A stretch of 64,000 bases of DNA, from assembly GCA_036323355.1 (NCBI GenBank), contig AP028876.1, positions 806,001 to 870,000 of the forward strand, in the 5' to 3' direction. The translations under genes and the position numbers were made by a program. Below, piece after piece: positions 35,132-44,729 of the stretch (the first letter of the stretch is position 1; every line of letters begins with the position of its first letter). The notes beneath the pieces were generated by a model. That model worked only from the letters and a program-made list of their open reading frames with translations, was not told the DNA's origin and searched no databases. This DNA comes from Gottschalkiaceae bacterium SANA. GTDB lineage: Bacteria > Bacillota > Clostridia > Tissierellales > GPF-1.

Positions 35132-36625
35132 ATGAACAAAGATCCAAAAGATCGGAAAGATTTAGAAGGCGATGTACTTCCATTAAATGAAGCTATAGAA
35201 GTGGAATTGATGGATGAAACACGAGAAGAAGTAGAGTCGATTGAAGAAGGATTTGAAACCATTGAAGATGAGCTAGAGGAAACAGAGATCCTTGAAGAAA
35301 CTGAAGTGGAAGTCAATGCTGCCAATGTAGAAAGTGAAGAAGAAACGGTTGATGTTTCGATTTTAGAAAAACAAGCAGTAACGGCAGAAAAAATTGTGTT
35401 TTTAGATTACCCTGCCCTCTTTGAAAAGTCGATTCAGGCCTATCGTGACGCATGGTTTGATCTTTCTGTGAAAGACTATTATACGGTTGATGATACCGTG
35501 TCTGGTTTTAAAAAGTTCTTTAATCAACGGAACCTGGATAAACTAGAGGATGAATTGTTATCCTTGTCAGAGAAGTGGCATGCCAATCGATCAGAGACCT
35601 ATGCAAAGATCAAGAAGCTGATGAAAAAAGGTTTGAACTTGAGTGATGATAGTCTGGATTGGCTCTTGCGGGATGAAACCTTGGTGGCCATGCGTGCCTA
35701 TTTCAATCGTGCAAGACTGTTGAACCCCGAGTTATCCATGAACGATGTAGTCGGTGGATTTTGGCAAGTCATGTGGATGATGGCGGTTCGCGAAGCGGCC
35801 GGGCAAGAAATGAAATTAACCGACCCAATCTTTGGCTATGCCCTGTTGCCTATGTATGCGGATTATTTGGTCAATACCGTTAAGATGGAGTCTGCTGAAC
35901 AAGCCACTTCCATTGATAAACTGTTGGCCATGGTTCGTGGACAAGACATCGTGATTCGGAATTTAAAGGACAAGGAAATTCGTGAGTTGGTCGATGCAGT
36001 TGAAAAGGACTACGATCGTGGTCTTGATACTGAAATTTATATTTGCATGGAGCAGATGGTAACCACAACCATGAAAGCCTACGAGGAGCAAAAAGGGATG
36101 GCTCTTCCCTTCCTGAAAGATTTGCTGGGCGCGTCTATGACAAGAAGCATGACGCGAAGTATTGCCCGCAGCCAGGCTGCTTTGGGAACGCTCAAAGAAG
36201 CTGAATTTGATTTCTTTGCCGGTCAGGGTATGCTGGAAGGTTTTGTAGAGGAGTTTGCGAATCTTGCCTTTGATTTGGAACGCAAGCATTCAACCATATT
36301 CACGGTTGCTTCAAAGGTGGGTTCATTAGATGACTTCGCCGATAAGCTTTTGCATTTCACCGATGAGATGTTATCTAGATCCAAGGAATACTATGATGGA
36401 AGATTAACACCGTTTTACTCCTTATTGATGGATACCTATCGCATGAAGATTATGATGACGGTTATTGAGAATAAGAAGATGTTCTCTAAGGGATACTATA
36501 AAGAAATTTCTAAATTTGCTGTGATCAAACCAAGTTATTTGAGCCGTTTGGAAGAGCGTTGGATTGAGAAACAAAAGCTGAAAGAGATTTTGGATCAATT
36601 GCTATCAACCGAAATTAGAGACTAG
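35132..36625 (+). CDS. Cytoplasmic protein with highly acidic N-terminus, unknown function
   Basis: 497 residues. Residues about 8-85 are dominated by Glu and Asp and probably disordered. The rest is helical, without membrane segments or a recognisable active site. A short repetitive SMTRSMTRSIARSQ run occurs near 337-350. The start has GGAGGCG 7 nt upstream inside the patB-like tail, and a small membrane protein gene follows 10 bp downstream. The three genes appear co-transcribed. I do not recognise the family. Confidence 0.75.
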   Translation: MNKDPKDRKDLEGDVLPLNEAIEVELMDETREEVESIEEGFETIEDELEETEILEETEVEVNAANVESEEETVDVSILEKQAVTAEKIVFLDYPALFEKSIQAYRDAWFDLSVKDYYTVDDTVSGFKKFFNQRNLDKLEDELLSLSEKWHANRSETYAKIKKLMKKGLNLSDDSLDWLLRDETLVAMRAYFNRARLLNPELSMNDVVGGFWQVMWMMAVREAAGQEMKLTDPIFGYALLPMYADYLVNTVKMESAEQATSIDKLLAMVRGQDIVIRNLKDKEIRELVDAVEKDYDRGLDTEIYICMEQMVTTTMKAYEEQKGMALPFLKDLLGASMTRSMTRSIARSQAALGTLKEAEFDFFAGQGMLEGFVEEFANLAFDLERKHSTIFTVASKVGSLDDFADKLLHFTDEMLSRSKEYYDGRLTPFYSLLMDTYRMKIMMTVIENKKMFSKGYYKEISKFAVIKPSYLSRLEERWIEKQKLKEILDQLLSTEIRD

Positions 36626-36635
36626 AGGAGAAATA

Positions 36636-36908
36636 ATGAATAATATGGAATATAACGATATTTATCCAGAAGTAAAAGAAGATGTGGTGAGTGTTAAGGA
36701 TTGGTTGCTGGTGATGCTCTTAATGAGTATTCCTTTTGTGAATTTGATCATGCCTTTTGTATGGGCATTTGGCGGTGGAGATATTCCGGAAAGTAAAAAG
36801 AACTGGGCCAAGGCCATGCTTTTATGGGCTTTGATTATCATTGGCTTGTATATTGTACTGCTGGTTGTTTTTGGATTCTCCATTATGTCATTGGCAGACT
36901 CCTATTAG
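36636..36908 (+). CDS. Small two-helix membrane protein
   Basis: 90 residues. After a short acidic N-terminus, SVKDWLLVMLLMSIPFVNLI starts the first membrane helix. PFVWAFGGGDIPESKKNWAKA is the loop, and LLWALIIIGLYIVLLVVFGF the second helix. This SVKDW...NWAKA pattern is common in small membrane proteins of Firmicutes with no known function. TAGAGGAGAAATA is the ribosome site. Confidence 0.8.
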   Translation: MNNMEYNDIYPEVKEDVVSVKDWLLVMLLMSIPFVNLIMPFVWAFGGGDIPESKKNWAKAMLLWALIIIGLYIVLLVVFGFSIMSLADSY

Positions 36909-36944
36909 AAAAACTAGACAAAGAAATTCTTTTTTGATAAACTA

Positions 36945-37178
36945 GGAGCGTTGAATAGAAGAGACTGTGAATGGACCTAGTAGGGGATTGAAAAGTTATC
37001 AAGCGAGTCGTTGGTTGGTGTGAAACGACAACTTTTTCCTTGAACTCAGCCGGGAGTCAATCCTTGTAAAAGGATCGGTGAAAACCGTTATCTAAAGAAG
37101 AGGGCATAACTGCCAACTAGAGTGGTACCGCGGGTTTTCTCGTCTCTAAACAAGACAAGAATGCTCGCTTTTTTATAG
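36945..37178 (+). promoter_or_regulatory. T-box riboswitch (leucine) of leuS
   Basis: The antiterminator signature AGAGTGGTACCGCGGG is at about 37120-37135. It is followed by a terminator whose left arm begins in that GCGGG and whose right arm GACAAGAATGCTCGC precedes a T run near 37170-37176. In the presumed Stem I specifier loop the bases GAA-CTC-A (CTC at 37045-37047) give a leucine codon, matching the downstream leuS. Uncharged tRNA-Leu would stabilise the antiterminator and allow leuS expression. Confidence 0.9.
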
Positions 37179-37197
37179 AATCGAAAGGAGAACGATC

Positions 37198-39615
37198 ATG
37201 CAAATAAAAACTTATGAGCCTGGCGAGATTGAAAAGAAATGGCAAGGCCGCTGGGAAGAATTACAATGCTATGCAGCAACGAATGATTTGGATAAGGAAA
37301 AGTTCTATGCCTTGATTGAATTCCCTTATCCGTCTGGAAAAGGACTTCACGTAGGACACCCTCGTCCCTATACAGCTTTGGACATTGTGGCCAGAAAACG
37401 CCGCTTGGAAGGATATAATGTTTTATTCCCCATGGGATGGGATGCATTCGGTCTTCCAACGGAAAACTATGCCATTAAGAACAAGGTTCATCCTGCAACG
37501 GTAACTAAAGAGAATGTGGCGAGATTCAAGTCGCAATTGCAATCCTTAGGTTTCTCATTTGATTGGGCCCGGGAAGTCAATACGACGGATCCCAACTACT
37601 ACAAATGGACCCAATGGATTTTCCTTCAATTGTTTAAAAAGGGCTTGGCTTATAAAAAAGAATTCCCCATCAACTGGTGTACAAGCTGTAAGGTTGGCTT
37701 GGCCAATGAGGAAGTTGTCAACGGTGTTTGTGAACGTTGTGGTTCTCAAGTTGTTCAAAAGGTCAAAAACCAGTGGATGTTGAAAATTACCGAGTACGCG
37801 GATCGTTTGATCCAAGACTTGGATGAAGTGGATTATTCAGAAAGAATCAAGACTCAACAGAAAAACTGGATCGGTAAATCCAAAGGGATGGAAGTTGATT
37901 TTGCTATCGCTGGATCCGATGACAAGCTGCGGGTTTACACAACACGTCCGGATACTTTGTATGGAGCAACTTACATGGTAATGTCTCCTGAGCATCCCTA
38001 TATCAAAAAGTACGCCGATCGCATTCAGAATATGGATGCCCTTGAAGCCTATAAGGTGGCGGCTTCAAAGAAATCTGAGTTTGAACGTACGGAATTGGTT
38101 AAAGAGAAAACCGGAGTTGAAATCGATGGCTTGATGGCCATTAATCCAGTTAATGATCAAGAAATTCCAATCTGGATTTCAGATTACGTTTTAATGAGCT
38201 ATGGTACCGGTGCGATTATGGCCGTACCAGCACATGACACCCGTGACTGGGAATTTGCCAAGAAATTTGATTTGCCAATTGTAGAAGTGGTTGCAGGCGG
38301 CAAGGTGGATGAAGAAGCTTTTACGGATATCGCAGAAGGAATCATGATTAATTCCCCGGTGATCGATGGCTTGTCCGTGGCAGATGCCAAAGTGAAGATT
38401 GCTGATTTCATCGTAGAAAAAGGGATTGGTGAGAAAAAGACCAACTTCAAATTGCGCGATTGGGTCTTCTCGCGTCAGCGTTACTGGGGCGAACCAATTC
38501 CAATGGTTTACTGTGAAAAATGTGGTTGGCAGCCAATCGATGAGTCAGAATTGCCTTTGTTGTTGCCGGAGGTTGAATCTCCTGCACCGACTGAAACTGG
38601 AGAGTCTCCATTGGCGAATATGATGGACTGGCGTAGAACTACGTGTCCGCATTGCGGCGGGGAAGCCCTTCGCGAAACGGATACCATGCCTCAATGGGCG
38701 GGTTCAAGCTGGTATTTCCTACGATATATCGATCCGGATAACAGCAAAGCCTTGGCTGATCCTGAATTGTTGAAATACTGGTTGACTGTCGACTGGTACA
38801 ATGGCGGTATGGAGCATACAACCCTTCACTTGTTGTATTCTCGATTCTGGCATAAAGTTTTGTATGATATCGGTGCGGTTCCAACAAAAGAACCTTATCA
38901 AAAAAGAACAAGTCATGGTATGATCTTGGGATCTAATGGCGAGAAGATGAGCAAGTCTCGTGGAAATGTGGTCAATCCAGACGAAGTGGTTGATGAATAT
39001 GGTGCGGATACTCTTCGCATGTACGAAATGTTTATCGGTGACTTTGAGAAGAGCGTGCCTTGGTCCATGAATGGGGTAAAAGGTTGCCGTCGATTCTTAG
39101 ACAAGGTTTGGAAGCTGCAAGGCATGTTAGTGGATGGTGAAGCGTACTCCAAGGAATTGGAAACCATCATGCACAAGACCATCAAGAAGGTTTCTCATGA
39201 CTTTGAAACATTGAAATACAACACGGCCGTTGCGCAGATGATGACCTTTGTCAATGAAGTGATGAAGGTTGGCAAGATCAATCGCGCCGAGTTTAAATCC
39301 CTTCTTATTCTGTTGAATCCAGTTTCTCCTCATGTAACGGAAGAGATGTGGGTAGAAAATGGATACGAAGGATACTTGCATCAGTCGACTTGGCCAACAT
39401 TTGATGAAGCCAAGACGGTGGATTCAGTGATTCAAATGGCGGTTCAAATTAACGGCAAGGTACGTGGTACCATCACCATTCCAAAAGATGCTGACAAGGA
39501 AATTGCGAAAGCGGCTGCCATGGCAGAAGAAAATATCATGGCGCATTTGGAAGGCAAGAATATTGTAAAAGAGATATTCGTTCCGGGACGAATTTTTAAC
39601 ATCGTTGTGAAATAA
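37198..39615 (+). CDS. leuS: Leucyl-tRNA synthetase
   Basis: 805-residue class Ia synthetase that charges tRNA-Leu. Visible are the HIGH-type motif [10 protein letters not shown] near 48-57, the CP1 editing domain with [12 protein letters not shown] near 248 and [19 protein letters not shown] near 336, paired CxxC zinc-type cysteines (CEKCGW, CPHCGG), and KMSKS in [12 protein letters not shown] near 581. Length is normal. AAAGGAGAACGATC precedes the ATG. Expression is controlled by the leucine T-box immediately upstream. Confidence 0.97.
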   Translation: MQIKTYEPGEIEKKWQGRWEELQCYAATNDLDKEKFYALIEFPYPSGKGLHVGHPRPYTALDIVARKRRLEGYNVLFPMGWDAFGLPTENYAIKNKVHPATVTKENVARFKSQLQSLGFSFDWAREVNTTDPNYYKWTQWIFLQLFKKGLAYKKEFPINWCTSCKVGLANEEVVNGVCERCGSQVVQKVKNQWMLKITEYADRLIQDLDEVDYSERIKTQQKNWIGKSKGMEVDFAIAGSDDKLRVYTTRPDTLYGATYMVMSPEHPYIKKYADRIQNMDALEAYKVAASKKSEFERTELVKEKTGVEIDGLMAINPVNDQEIPIWISDYVLMSYGTGAIMAVPAHDTRDWEFAKKFDLPIVEVVAGGKVDEEAFTDIAEGIMINSPVIDGLSVADAKVKIADFIVEKGIGEKKTNFKLRDWVFSRQRYWGEPIPMVYCEKCGWQPIDESELPLLLPEVESPAPTETGESPLANMMDWRRTTCPHCGGEALRETDTMPQWAGSSWYFLRYIDPDNSKALADPELLKYWLTVDWYNGGMEHTTLHLLYSRFWHKVLYDIGAVPTKEPYQKRTSHGMILGSNGEKMSKSRGNVVNPDEVVDEYGADTLRMYEMFIGDFEKSVPWSMNGVKGCRRFLDKVWKLQGMLVDGEAYSKELETIMHKTIKKVSHDFETLKYNTAVAQMMTFVNEVMKVGKINRAEFKSLLILLNPVSPHVTEEMWVENGYEGYLHQSTWPTFDEAKTVDSVIQMAVQINGKVRGTITIPKDADKEIAKAAAMAEENIMAHLEGKNIVKEIFVPGRIFNIVVK

Positions 39616-39620
39616 ACATT

Positions 39621-39651
39621 AGAACCCTCTCGAACGAGAGGGTTCTTTTTT
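39621..39651 (+). terminator. Rho-independent terminator of leuS
   Basis: AGAACCCTCTCG / CGAGAGGGTTCT with a very short loop, followed by T. The T run is directly next to the GGAGG of the next gene. Confidence 0.85.
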
Positions 39652-39661
39652 GGAGGCACTT

Positions 39662-40621
39662 ATGGGAAATCAAGAAAGTAGAGGCCGATTTGCTCCAAGT
39701 CCATCGGGACGGATGCATCTGGGAAATGTGTGGGCCATGCTGGCAGCCTGGTTGTCAATGCGGAAACAAGGGGGGACCATGATCCTTCGCATGGAGGATT
39801 TGGATCCATCTCGTTCCAAGCAGATCTATGCCGATCAAATGATGGAGGATTTGGCTTGGCTGGGTCTTAGCTATGAAGAGGGACCCGACTGTGGAGGGGC
39901 GTATGGCCCTTATACTCAGGAAGAACGGCGAAATTTATACGAAGAAGCAATGAATCGATTAAAGGTGCAGGGGCACCTCTACCCGTGTTATTGTTCAAGG
40001 AAAGATTTGCAGGCGGTACGTGCACCCCATCGTGGCGAAGGAGCCAATGCCTATCCTGGAACCTGTAGATATTTATCTGATGAAGAACGAAAACTTCGAG
40101 CAGAAAAAAAAGCGCCTGCCATGCGGTTTTTGATGCCGGATCGTGAGGATTGTTTTGTTGATTTGAATTATGGCAAGCAATGTCAGTCGCTGCAATCTGA
40201 AACCGGCGATTTTATTCTGCGCCGGTCCGATGGCATTCATGCCTATCAATTGGCTGTAGTGGTGGATGATGCTTTGATGGGGATCACAGAAGTGGTTAGG
40301 GGAGCAGACCTTTTATCCTCTAGCCATCGACAACGAATTCTCTATGAAAGCTTGGGCTATTCCTCCCCAAAATTCGGCCATGTACCACTATTGATGGGAC
40401 GAGATGGGAGACGGATGAGCAAGAGGTTTCAATCCTTGGATTTGGGGCAATTAAAAAGTATAGGCTGGAAACCTGAAGAACTGTGGGGGCTCTTGCTTTT
40501 TGAAGCGGGCATGATGGAGAAAGAGGAAGCGGTCACCCTGCAGGAAGCCATTGAAATTTTTTCTTGGGAGACCATGGGGCAGACCGATCTGAAGATTGAT
40601 CTGCAACGATTGGAACGTTAG
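39662..40621 (+). CDS. gluQ: Glutamyl-Q tRNA(Asp) synthetase
   Basis: 319 residues, a truncated GluRS paralogue lacking the anticodon-binding domain. RFAPSPSGRMHLGNVWAML near 9-27 is the HIGH-equivalent, DGRRMSKR near 238-245 the KMSKS-equivalent, and CYCSRKDL plus the later YPGTCR contribute the zinc cysteines. The family attaches glutamate to queuosine at position 34 of tRNA-Asp. ATG 39662 is used because GGAGG is at 39652-39656. Confidence 0.93.
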   Translation: MGNQESRGRFAPSPSGRMHLGNVWAMLAAWLSMRKQGGTMILRMEDLDPSRSKQIYADQMMEDLAWLGLSYEEGPDCGGAYGPYTQEERRNLYEEAMNRLKVQGHLYPCYCSRKDLQAVRAPHRGEGANAYPGTCRYLSDEERKLRAEKKAPAMRFLMPDREDCFVDLNYGKQCQSLQSETGDFILRRSDGIHAYQLAVVVDDALMGITEVVRGADLLSSSHRQRILYESLGYSSPKFGHVPLLMGRDGRRMSKRFQSLDLGQLKSIGWKPEELWGLLLFEAGMMEKEEAVTLQEAIEIFSWETMGQTDLKIDLQRLER

Positions 40622-40633
40622 GAATGAAAGGGT

Positions 40634-40667
40634 AAAAAGACGTCACTTTTGTGGCGTCTTTTTGATA
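40634..40667 (+). terminator. Rho-independent terminator
   Basis: AAAAAGACGTCAC / GTGGCGTCTTTTT stem (one G-T pair) with a TTTT loop. Confidence 0.88.
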
Positions 40668-40770
40668 AAAAAAGTGTTGCAAGTTTCCTTTTTTGTGCTA
40701 TTATTATGATCTGATTCAAAATATAGAATGAAACAAAAAACAAAAAATGAGATGAAAAGTTGGAGAAAAC

Positions 40771-41403
40771 ATGAGTAAGTTACTGCTGATCATACTGATA
40801 CAACTTATATACGTGCCATTATTAACCTTGCGCACCATTACCATGGTTAAGAATCTTAAATTGTTAACCACTATTTTCGGATTTCTTGAAGCCTTTACCT
40901 ATGTATTTGGCTTGGCGATCGTCCTGTCGGGCGAGCAAAATGTAATTGAGATGGTTGTCTATGCCTTAGGATTTGCCTTAGGGCTTTTTGTGGGCATATT
41001 TGTCGAACAGAAAATGGCGATTGGTTTTGTTACCCTTTCGGTTAATATTAATCATCCCAATAAAGTCCTTGTCGATCATTTACGATCGTTGGGCTATGGT
41101 GTTACTGTTTTTCAAGGAGAAGGGCGTGATGGTGTCCGGTTCCGTTTGGAAATTTTAACAAAAAGGCGAAAAGAAAAGGAATTGTATCGCATTATTGATG
41201 AATTTGAGCCAACGGCATTTCTGATTTCCTATGAGCCCAAAACATTCAAAGGTGGTTATTTGTCAGAAATGATGAAACGTCGTTCCAAACAAAAACAAGG
41301 GGTAGCTGCAGAGGGGAAAATCAAACCGCATGTTATGAAACGCGGCGTGAATGAAGTGAGAAGAGAAACCGCTGAGTTTTCTAAAACATGGAAGAAATTC
41401 TAG
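40771..41403 (+). CDS. UPF0316 membrane protein (DUF5698-DUF2179)
   Basis: 210 residues. Three membrane helices in residues 1-85 include the family segment PLLTLRTITMVKNLK and LGFALGLFVGIFVEQKMA. A cytosolic DUF2179 domain follows at about 95-160. The tail from about 170 is basic. Family function is unknown. The gene is monocistronic, with a terminator on either side. Confidence 0.87.
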   Translation: MSKLLLIILIQLIYVPLLTLRTITMVKNLKLLTTIFGFLEAFTYVFGLAIVLSGEQNVIEMVVYALGFALGLFVGIFVEQKMAIGFVTLSVNINHPNKVLVDHLRSLGYGVTVFQGEGRDGVRFRLEILTKRRKEKELYRIIDEFEPTAFLISYEPKTFKGGYLSEMMKRRSKQKQGVAAEGKIKPHVMKRGVNEVRRETAEFSKTWKKF

Positions 41404-41479
41404 CGGTTTTGTGAATGTAGTTGAGCAACAAGAATGGTGTTGCAGAGCATTTGTTTGCTAGTAAGTCGTGATAGGAAAA

Positions 41480-41537
41480 ACGGCCCCTATAAAAGACGGA
41501 GCAATATGTAGATTGTCTTTTATGGGGGGCGTTTTTT
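41480..41537 (+). terminator. Long hairpin terminator
   Basis: ACGGCCCC-TATAAAAGAC pairs with GTCTTTTATG-GGGG-GCG across a central loop, followed by six T. It ends the UPF0316 gene. Confidence 0.8.
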
Positions 41538-41549
41538 CATTACGCAATA

Positions 41550-41684
41550 TTATTTTTTCGAAAGTTTCTCGCAGGCGGTAGGTGTGCCTGTTTCGCAGTG
41601 ATGCTCTTTGCATTCAATGCAATTTCCGTGTCTTGGACACGCAGAAGTACAAGGACAATTGGGATTCAAGTTTGGTTTGGTCAT
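41550..41684 (-). CDS. 44-residue cysteine-rich protein
   Basis: A short reading frame with a strong GGAGGTG ribosome site 6 nt before its ATG. Seven cysteines lie in the pattern NCPCTSACPRHGNCIECKEHHC, then a last TACEKLSKK. Clostridia carry many such small proteins with a C-x-C...C-x-RxGxCxxCxxxH spacing (DUF6485-like), probably metal binding. Codon use and start context make it a real gene. It is convergent with UPF0316 and lies just downstream of the oxidoreductase gene on the same strand. Confidence 0.75.
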   Translation of the reverse strand: MTKPNLNPNCPCTSACPRHGNCIECKEHHCETGTPTACEKLSKK

Positions 41685-41776
41685 TTTTTTCACCTCCAAA
41701 TAAAAGAAATCTGATTAGGAGAATAGAGTAGAGGATTGTTCCACAGTCAATTTAGTTAATTTAGCAAAGGAATTGA

Positions 41777-42688
41777 TCAGTCTGTTTTTGACGTATAAGT
41801 TTGAATGATTTCCTCGCATATTTCATGAGAGGATAAAGACAGTTCTAAGGGCTCAATTGATTTTTCCGGCGACTCGATATAGCCAAAGAAAGCTTCCATG
41901 GTCTGTTTAAATCCTCTTCGTTCAGAAATGGGGGTCCAGTCCTTATGTTTGGATATGGTCTTTTGTCCATTTTTATAATGGTGAACGGTTTCAAGGTCTT
42001 CGATAATCCATTTTTCTTGTGTGGCTGAAAACTCGAGCCTCTCTTCGTTGGCCCCAGATTGCCGGTTCATAATTGCCAAGCCAGTCTTGTTTTTTGTTTG
42101 AATCATTAGGGAGACATGTTGGAGCTTATGGCCATTCATTTTTACGGTGGAAGTGGTGGTAATAGGTTGCTCCTTAAGCAAGTAGAGAAGGGTATCGACA
42201 ATATGAATAAAATCATCGTAAATCAACTCACGCAGACCCAATGTTAGGGTTTGGCGATTTTTTTGAATGACAACCAGATCTCCATCAATTTTTGTTAGTG
42301 GTTGGATATGAGGAGCAAAACGACGATTGAATCCAACCATAAGCACCAGGTGTTTTTCTTTTGCTAGCGTGCAAAGTTCTCTGCTTTCCAGTATGGATTC
42401 AGAGATGGGCTTGTCCACATAAACATGAATATTTGATTCAAGGAAATATCGAATGATTGAAGCATGCGCATTTGTAGCGGCATGAATAAAAACAGCATCA
42501 ACTTGATCAATTTCAACCAAGTCTGTGTATTTGAGTCTACCGTTTTTGAAGTGGTATTTTGATTGGATTAGGTCTAGGCGTTCTTTGTTTCTTGTACATG
42601 GAATGAACTCATGATCAGGAAAAGATGATAATAGCGGCAGGTATGCCTTTTCTGCAATATTTCCAAGTCCGATTACGCCAATTTTCAT
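41777..42688 (-). CDS. Gfo/Idh/MocA-family oxidoreductase
   Basis: 303 residues from ATG 42688, which has GGAGCGG 4 nt upstream. The Rossmann motif is GVIGLGNIAEKAYLPLL near 3-19. VDAVFIHAATNAHASII near 65 and YVDKPISES near 88-96 (the conserved EKP-type lysine) follow, with a C-terminal alpha/beta domain. This NAD(P)-dependent family oxidises or reduces sugars and related compounds; the substrate cannot be told. Confidence 0.87.
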   Translation of the reverse strand: MKIGVIGLGNIAEKAYLPLLSSFPDHEFIPCTRNKERLDLIQSKYHFKNGRLKYTDLVEIDQVDAVFIHAATNAHASIIRYFLESNIHVYVDKPISESILESRELCTLAKEKHLVLMVGFNRRFAPHIQPLTKIDGDLVVIQKNRQTLTLGLRELIYDDFIHIVDTLLYLLKEQPITTTSTVKMNGHKLQHVSLMIQTKNKTGLAIMNRQSGANEERLEFSATQEKWIIEDLETVHHYKNGQKTISKHKDWTPISERRGFKQTMEAFFGYIESPEKSIEPLELSLSSHEICEEIIQTYTSKTD

Positions 42689-42752
42689 ATTTCCGCTCCT
42701 TTTTGTTTTCAAAAATTTTGTGAGATTTCGTTCTCTAGTGAACAGGCAAAGC

Positions 42753-43124
42753 CTAGGCTCTTATATTTTTACGGCTCGTTAGTATCCAATATACGGCAAG
42801 AATACCCACCGTATATGCGAGGAGATCACTCCATAAAAAACCTTGCCCGAGGATGAGTTTTCCAGGTATTGTTCTTCTAATTTGCTTTATCCATTGAGCT
42901 TGATACAATTGACTAAACTCGATGAGATAACAGAGTAAAAGACTCATTGCGGCTACAGTGCGATTCGTTTTTTTCACATGGATGAACTTTACCATAAAGA
43001 AAATTAAAATACCGTAAAGTGCATCGCCGATCCATAAAGGGACAAAGGTGATTGCTCTTGAAGCCAGTCCCAAAAGGATGGTGAAGTTTATCCAGAGCAA
43101 AGCATTAATTCTTGTTTTATCCAT
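42753..43124 (-). CDS. DUF2809 membrane protein
   Basis: 123 residues from ATG 43124 with GAGAGGAA upstream. Four hydrophobic segments carry family signatures: GLASRAITF, WIGDALYGILIFFMVKFI, EFSQLYQAQWIKQIR (near 69-83) and GQGFLWSDLLAYTVGI. The role of the family is unknown. It lies 64 bp upstream of the oxidoreductase gene and may be co-transcribed with it. Confidence 0.85.
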   Translation of the reverse strand: MDKTRINALLWINFTILLGLASRAITFVPLWIGDALYGILIFFMVKFIHVKKTNRTVAAMSLLLCYLIEFSQLYQAQWIKQIRRTIPGKLILGQGFLWSDLLAYTVGILAVYWILTSRKNIRA

Positions 43125-43277
43125 AAAATTCCTCTCCGTCTCACGTCGACATCCATTTTCTGTTTCTATTCTATTCCAAATCAAAACAAGTATAAATAAG
43201 TTTCTCTGCTTTGCAGTTCATTGTATGAAAAAACAGGAACATCCAGCCTTGGATATCCCTGTTAGCGTACCCGTCTT

Positions 43278-44729
43278 CTATTTTGAATATGGTGAAGAAA
43301 CAGATCCCAATCGTCGGATGAGTTTGATGTAATAGGTCACACTTTTAAGAACCGAGTCGACGGGTATTCGCTCATTGTTACTGTGAATCAGGTTCAATTC
43401 CTCCTGGGTGATTTCCATGGGTGCAAAGCGCAATACATTATCACAAATTGCATGGAAGTGTCTGGAATCTGTACCTGCAATCATCAAATATGGTGAGACC
43501 ACCGCTTGAGGCCAAATATCTAAAATTGTATCTTCAAGGGCTCTAAATGCATTGGATTGTAGTGGCGAAATGGGTGAAGCTTCTCTTCCATTTAGCACTT
43601 GAATGGTGTGAGGAACTTTTACCAAGCTGCTGATGTGGTTGATGGTGGAATCCATGGTATCGGTATTCAAAATGCGTGCATTGATGCCAATGGTGCCTTT
43701 TGGCGGCAAAACATTATAGGCTTTCGAGCCTTCCAACACAGTGACGGCAGTGGTCGTTCGAATGAGGGCATTCATTTGCCCACCCTGTTTTTTGAAAAGG
43801 ATTGTCAACAAGGGTTTGAATAGCCACATATTCGCAAAGATGATTTTGTAGCCAAAAGTGGAATGGCGACCCAATCGGTTGAACATCTCCAATACGGGTT
43901 CCATAAATACTGGCTTCATGGTTTTATTTTCCAAGTCAGCCATCAATTTGCCCATAGCACCGGTTATGCCATGGCGAGGGGGAGCGGAAGCGTGTCCGCC
44001 CTTGCTTTCAAATTGTACTTGCAGATCAATATAGCCTTTTTCGCCTAGACCGATTACAGCGGTCTGTTTATTGACCCCTGGGAAGATGCCGTCTTTTATC
44101 ACAACACCGCCTTCATCTAATACCATTTGTGGTTTTATCCCTTTGTTTTTCAAATGGTTGACAATGGCTGATGCGGATTCTCCACTGATTTCTTCATCGC
44201 CCGAAAAGGAAAAGTAGATGTCTTGACTGGGAACAAAGCCTTCCTTGATCAAGTGCTCTGCAGATTCCATGACACTAAGCAGGGTGCATTTTGTATCGAG
44301 GGTACCCCGGCCCCAGACAATGCCGTCAATGACGGCTGCTTCAAAAGGGGGAACATCCCATGCTGATTCCTCGGCAGGCACCACATCGTAGTGGGACATC
44401 AAAACGATAGGATCTTCTTGTGATGTGCCTTTCCAATGATAGAGTATACCGGTTTCTCCAAGATATTGGCAGGTGCAGTTTTTGTTGACTTCTGGGTAAA
44501 GAGAGACCAAAGATTTTTGAAAGGCTTGGAATGCTGCCAAGTCTGTTTGGTTTTTATCGATATGAGAAACTGTTTTATGGCGCAAGAGTTGTCTGAAGTG
44601 TTCAATGATTTGTTCACCATCTAAGACTTCTTCTGGCGTTTGCTCAATTGTCGTTTGAAGGGGTTGAAATAGAATTGCTCGTGCCAAAAGAACGACTATC
44701 AGAATACATAGCAAAAGTAATGGAATCAT
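43278..44729 (-). CDS. Membrane-anchored M20 family metallopeptidase
   Basis: 483 residues with an N-terminal membrane helix at about 1-20, then a dizinc peptidase. LMSHYDVVPA near 126-135 carries the first metal His, RGTLDTKCTLL near 157-167 the bridging Asp, and SGDEEISGE near 191 the catalytic and metal acidic residues. GTDSRHFHAICDNVLRF near the C-terminus provides the last His. It resembles the PM20D1/carboxypeptidase S branch, which cleaves or forms N-acyl amino acids and dipeptides. Its ATG overlaps the stop of the upstream membrane protein by 4 bp. It is the last gene of an operon with a GntR regulator and two transport-like proteins. Confidence 0.88.
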   Translation of the reverse strand: MIPLLLLCILIVVLLARAILFQPLQTTIEQTPEEVLDGEQIIEHFRQLLRHKTVSHIDKNQTDLAAFQAFQKSLVSLYPEVNKNCTCQYLGETGILYHWKGTSQEDPIVLMSHYDVVPAEESAWDVPPFEAAVIDGIVWGRGTLDTKCTLLSVMESAEHLIKEGFVPSQDIYFSFSGDEEISGESASAIVNHLKNKGIKPQMVLDEGGVVIKDGIFPGVNKQTAVIGLGEKGYIDLQVQFESKGGHASAPPRHGITGAMGKLMADLENKTMKPVFMEPVLEMFNRLGRHSTFGYKIIFANMWLFKPLLTILFKKQGGQMNALIRTTTAVTVLEGSKAYNVLPPKGTIGINARILNTDTMDSTINHISSLVKVPHTIQVLNGREASPISPLQSNAFRALEDTILDIWPQAVVSPYLMIAGTDSRHFHAICDNVLRFAPMEITQEELNLIHSNNERIPVDSVLKSVTYYIKLIRRLGSVSSPYSK

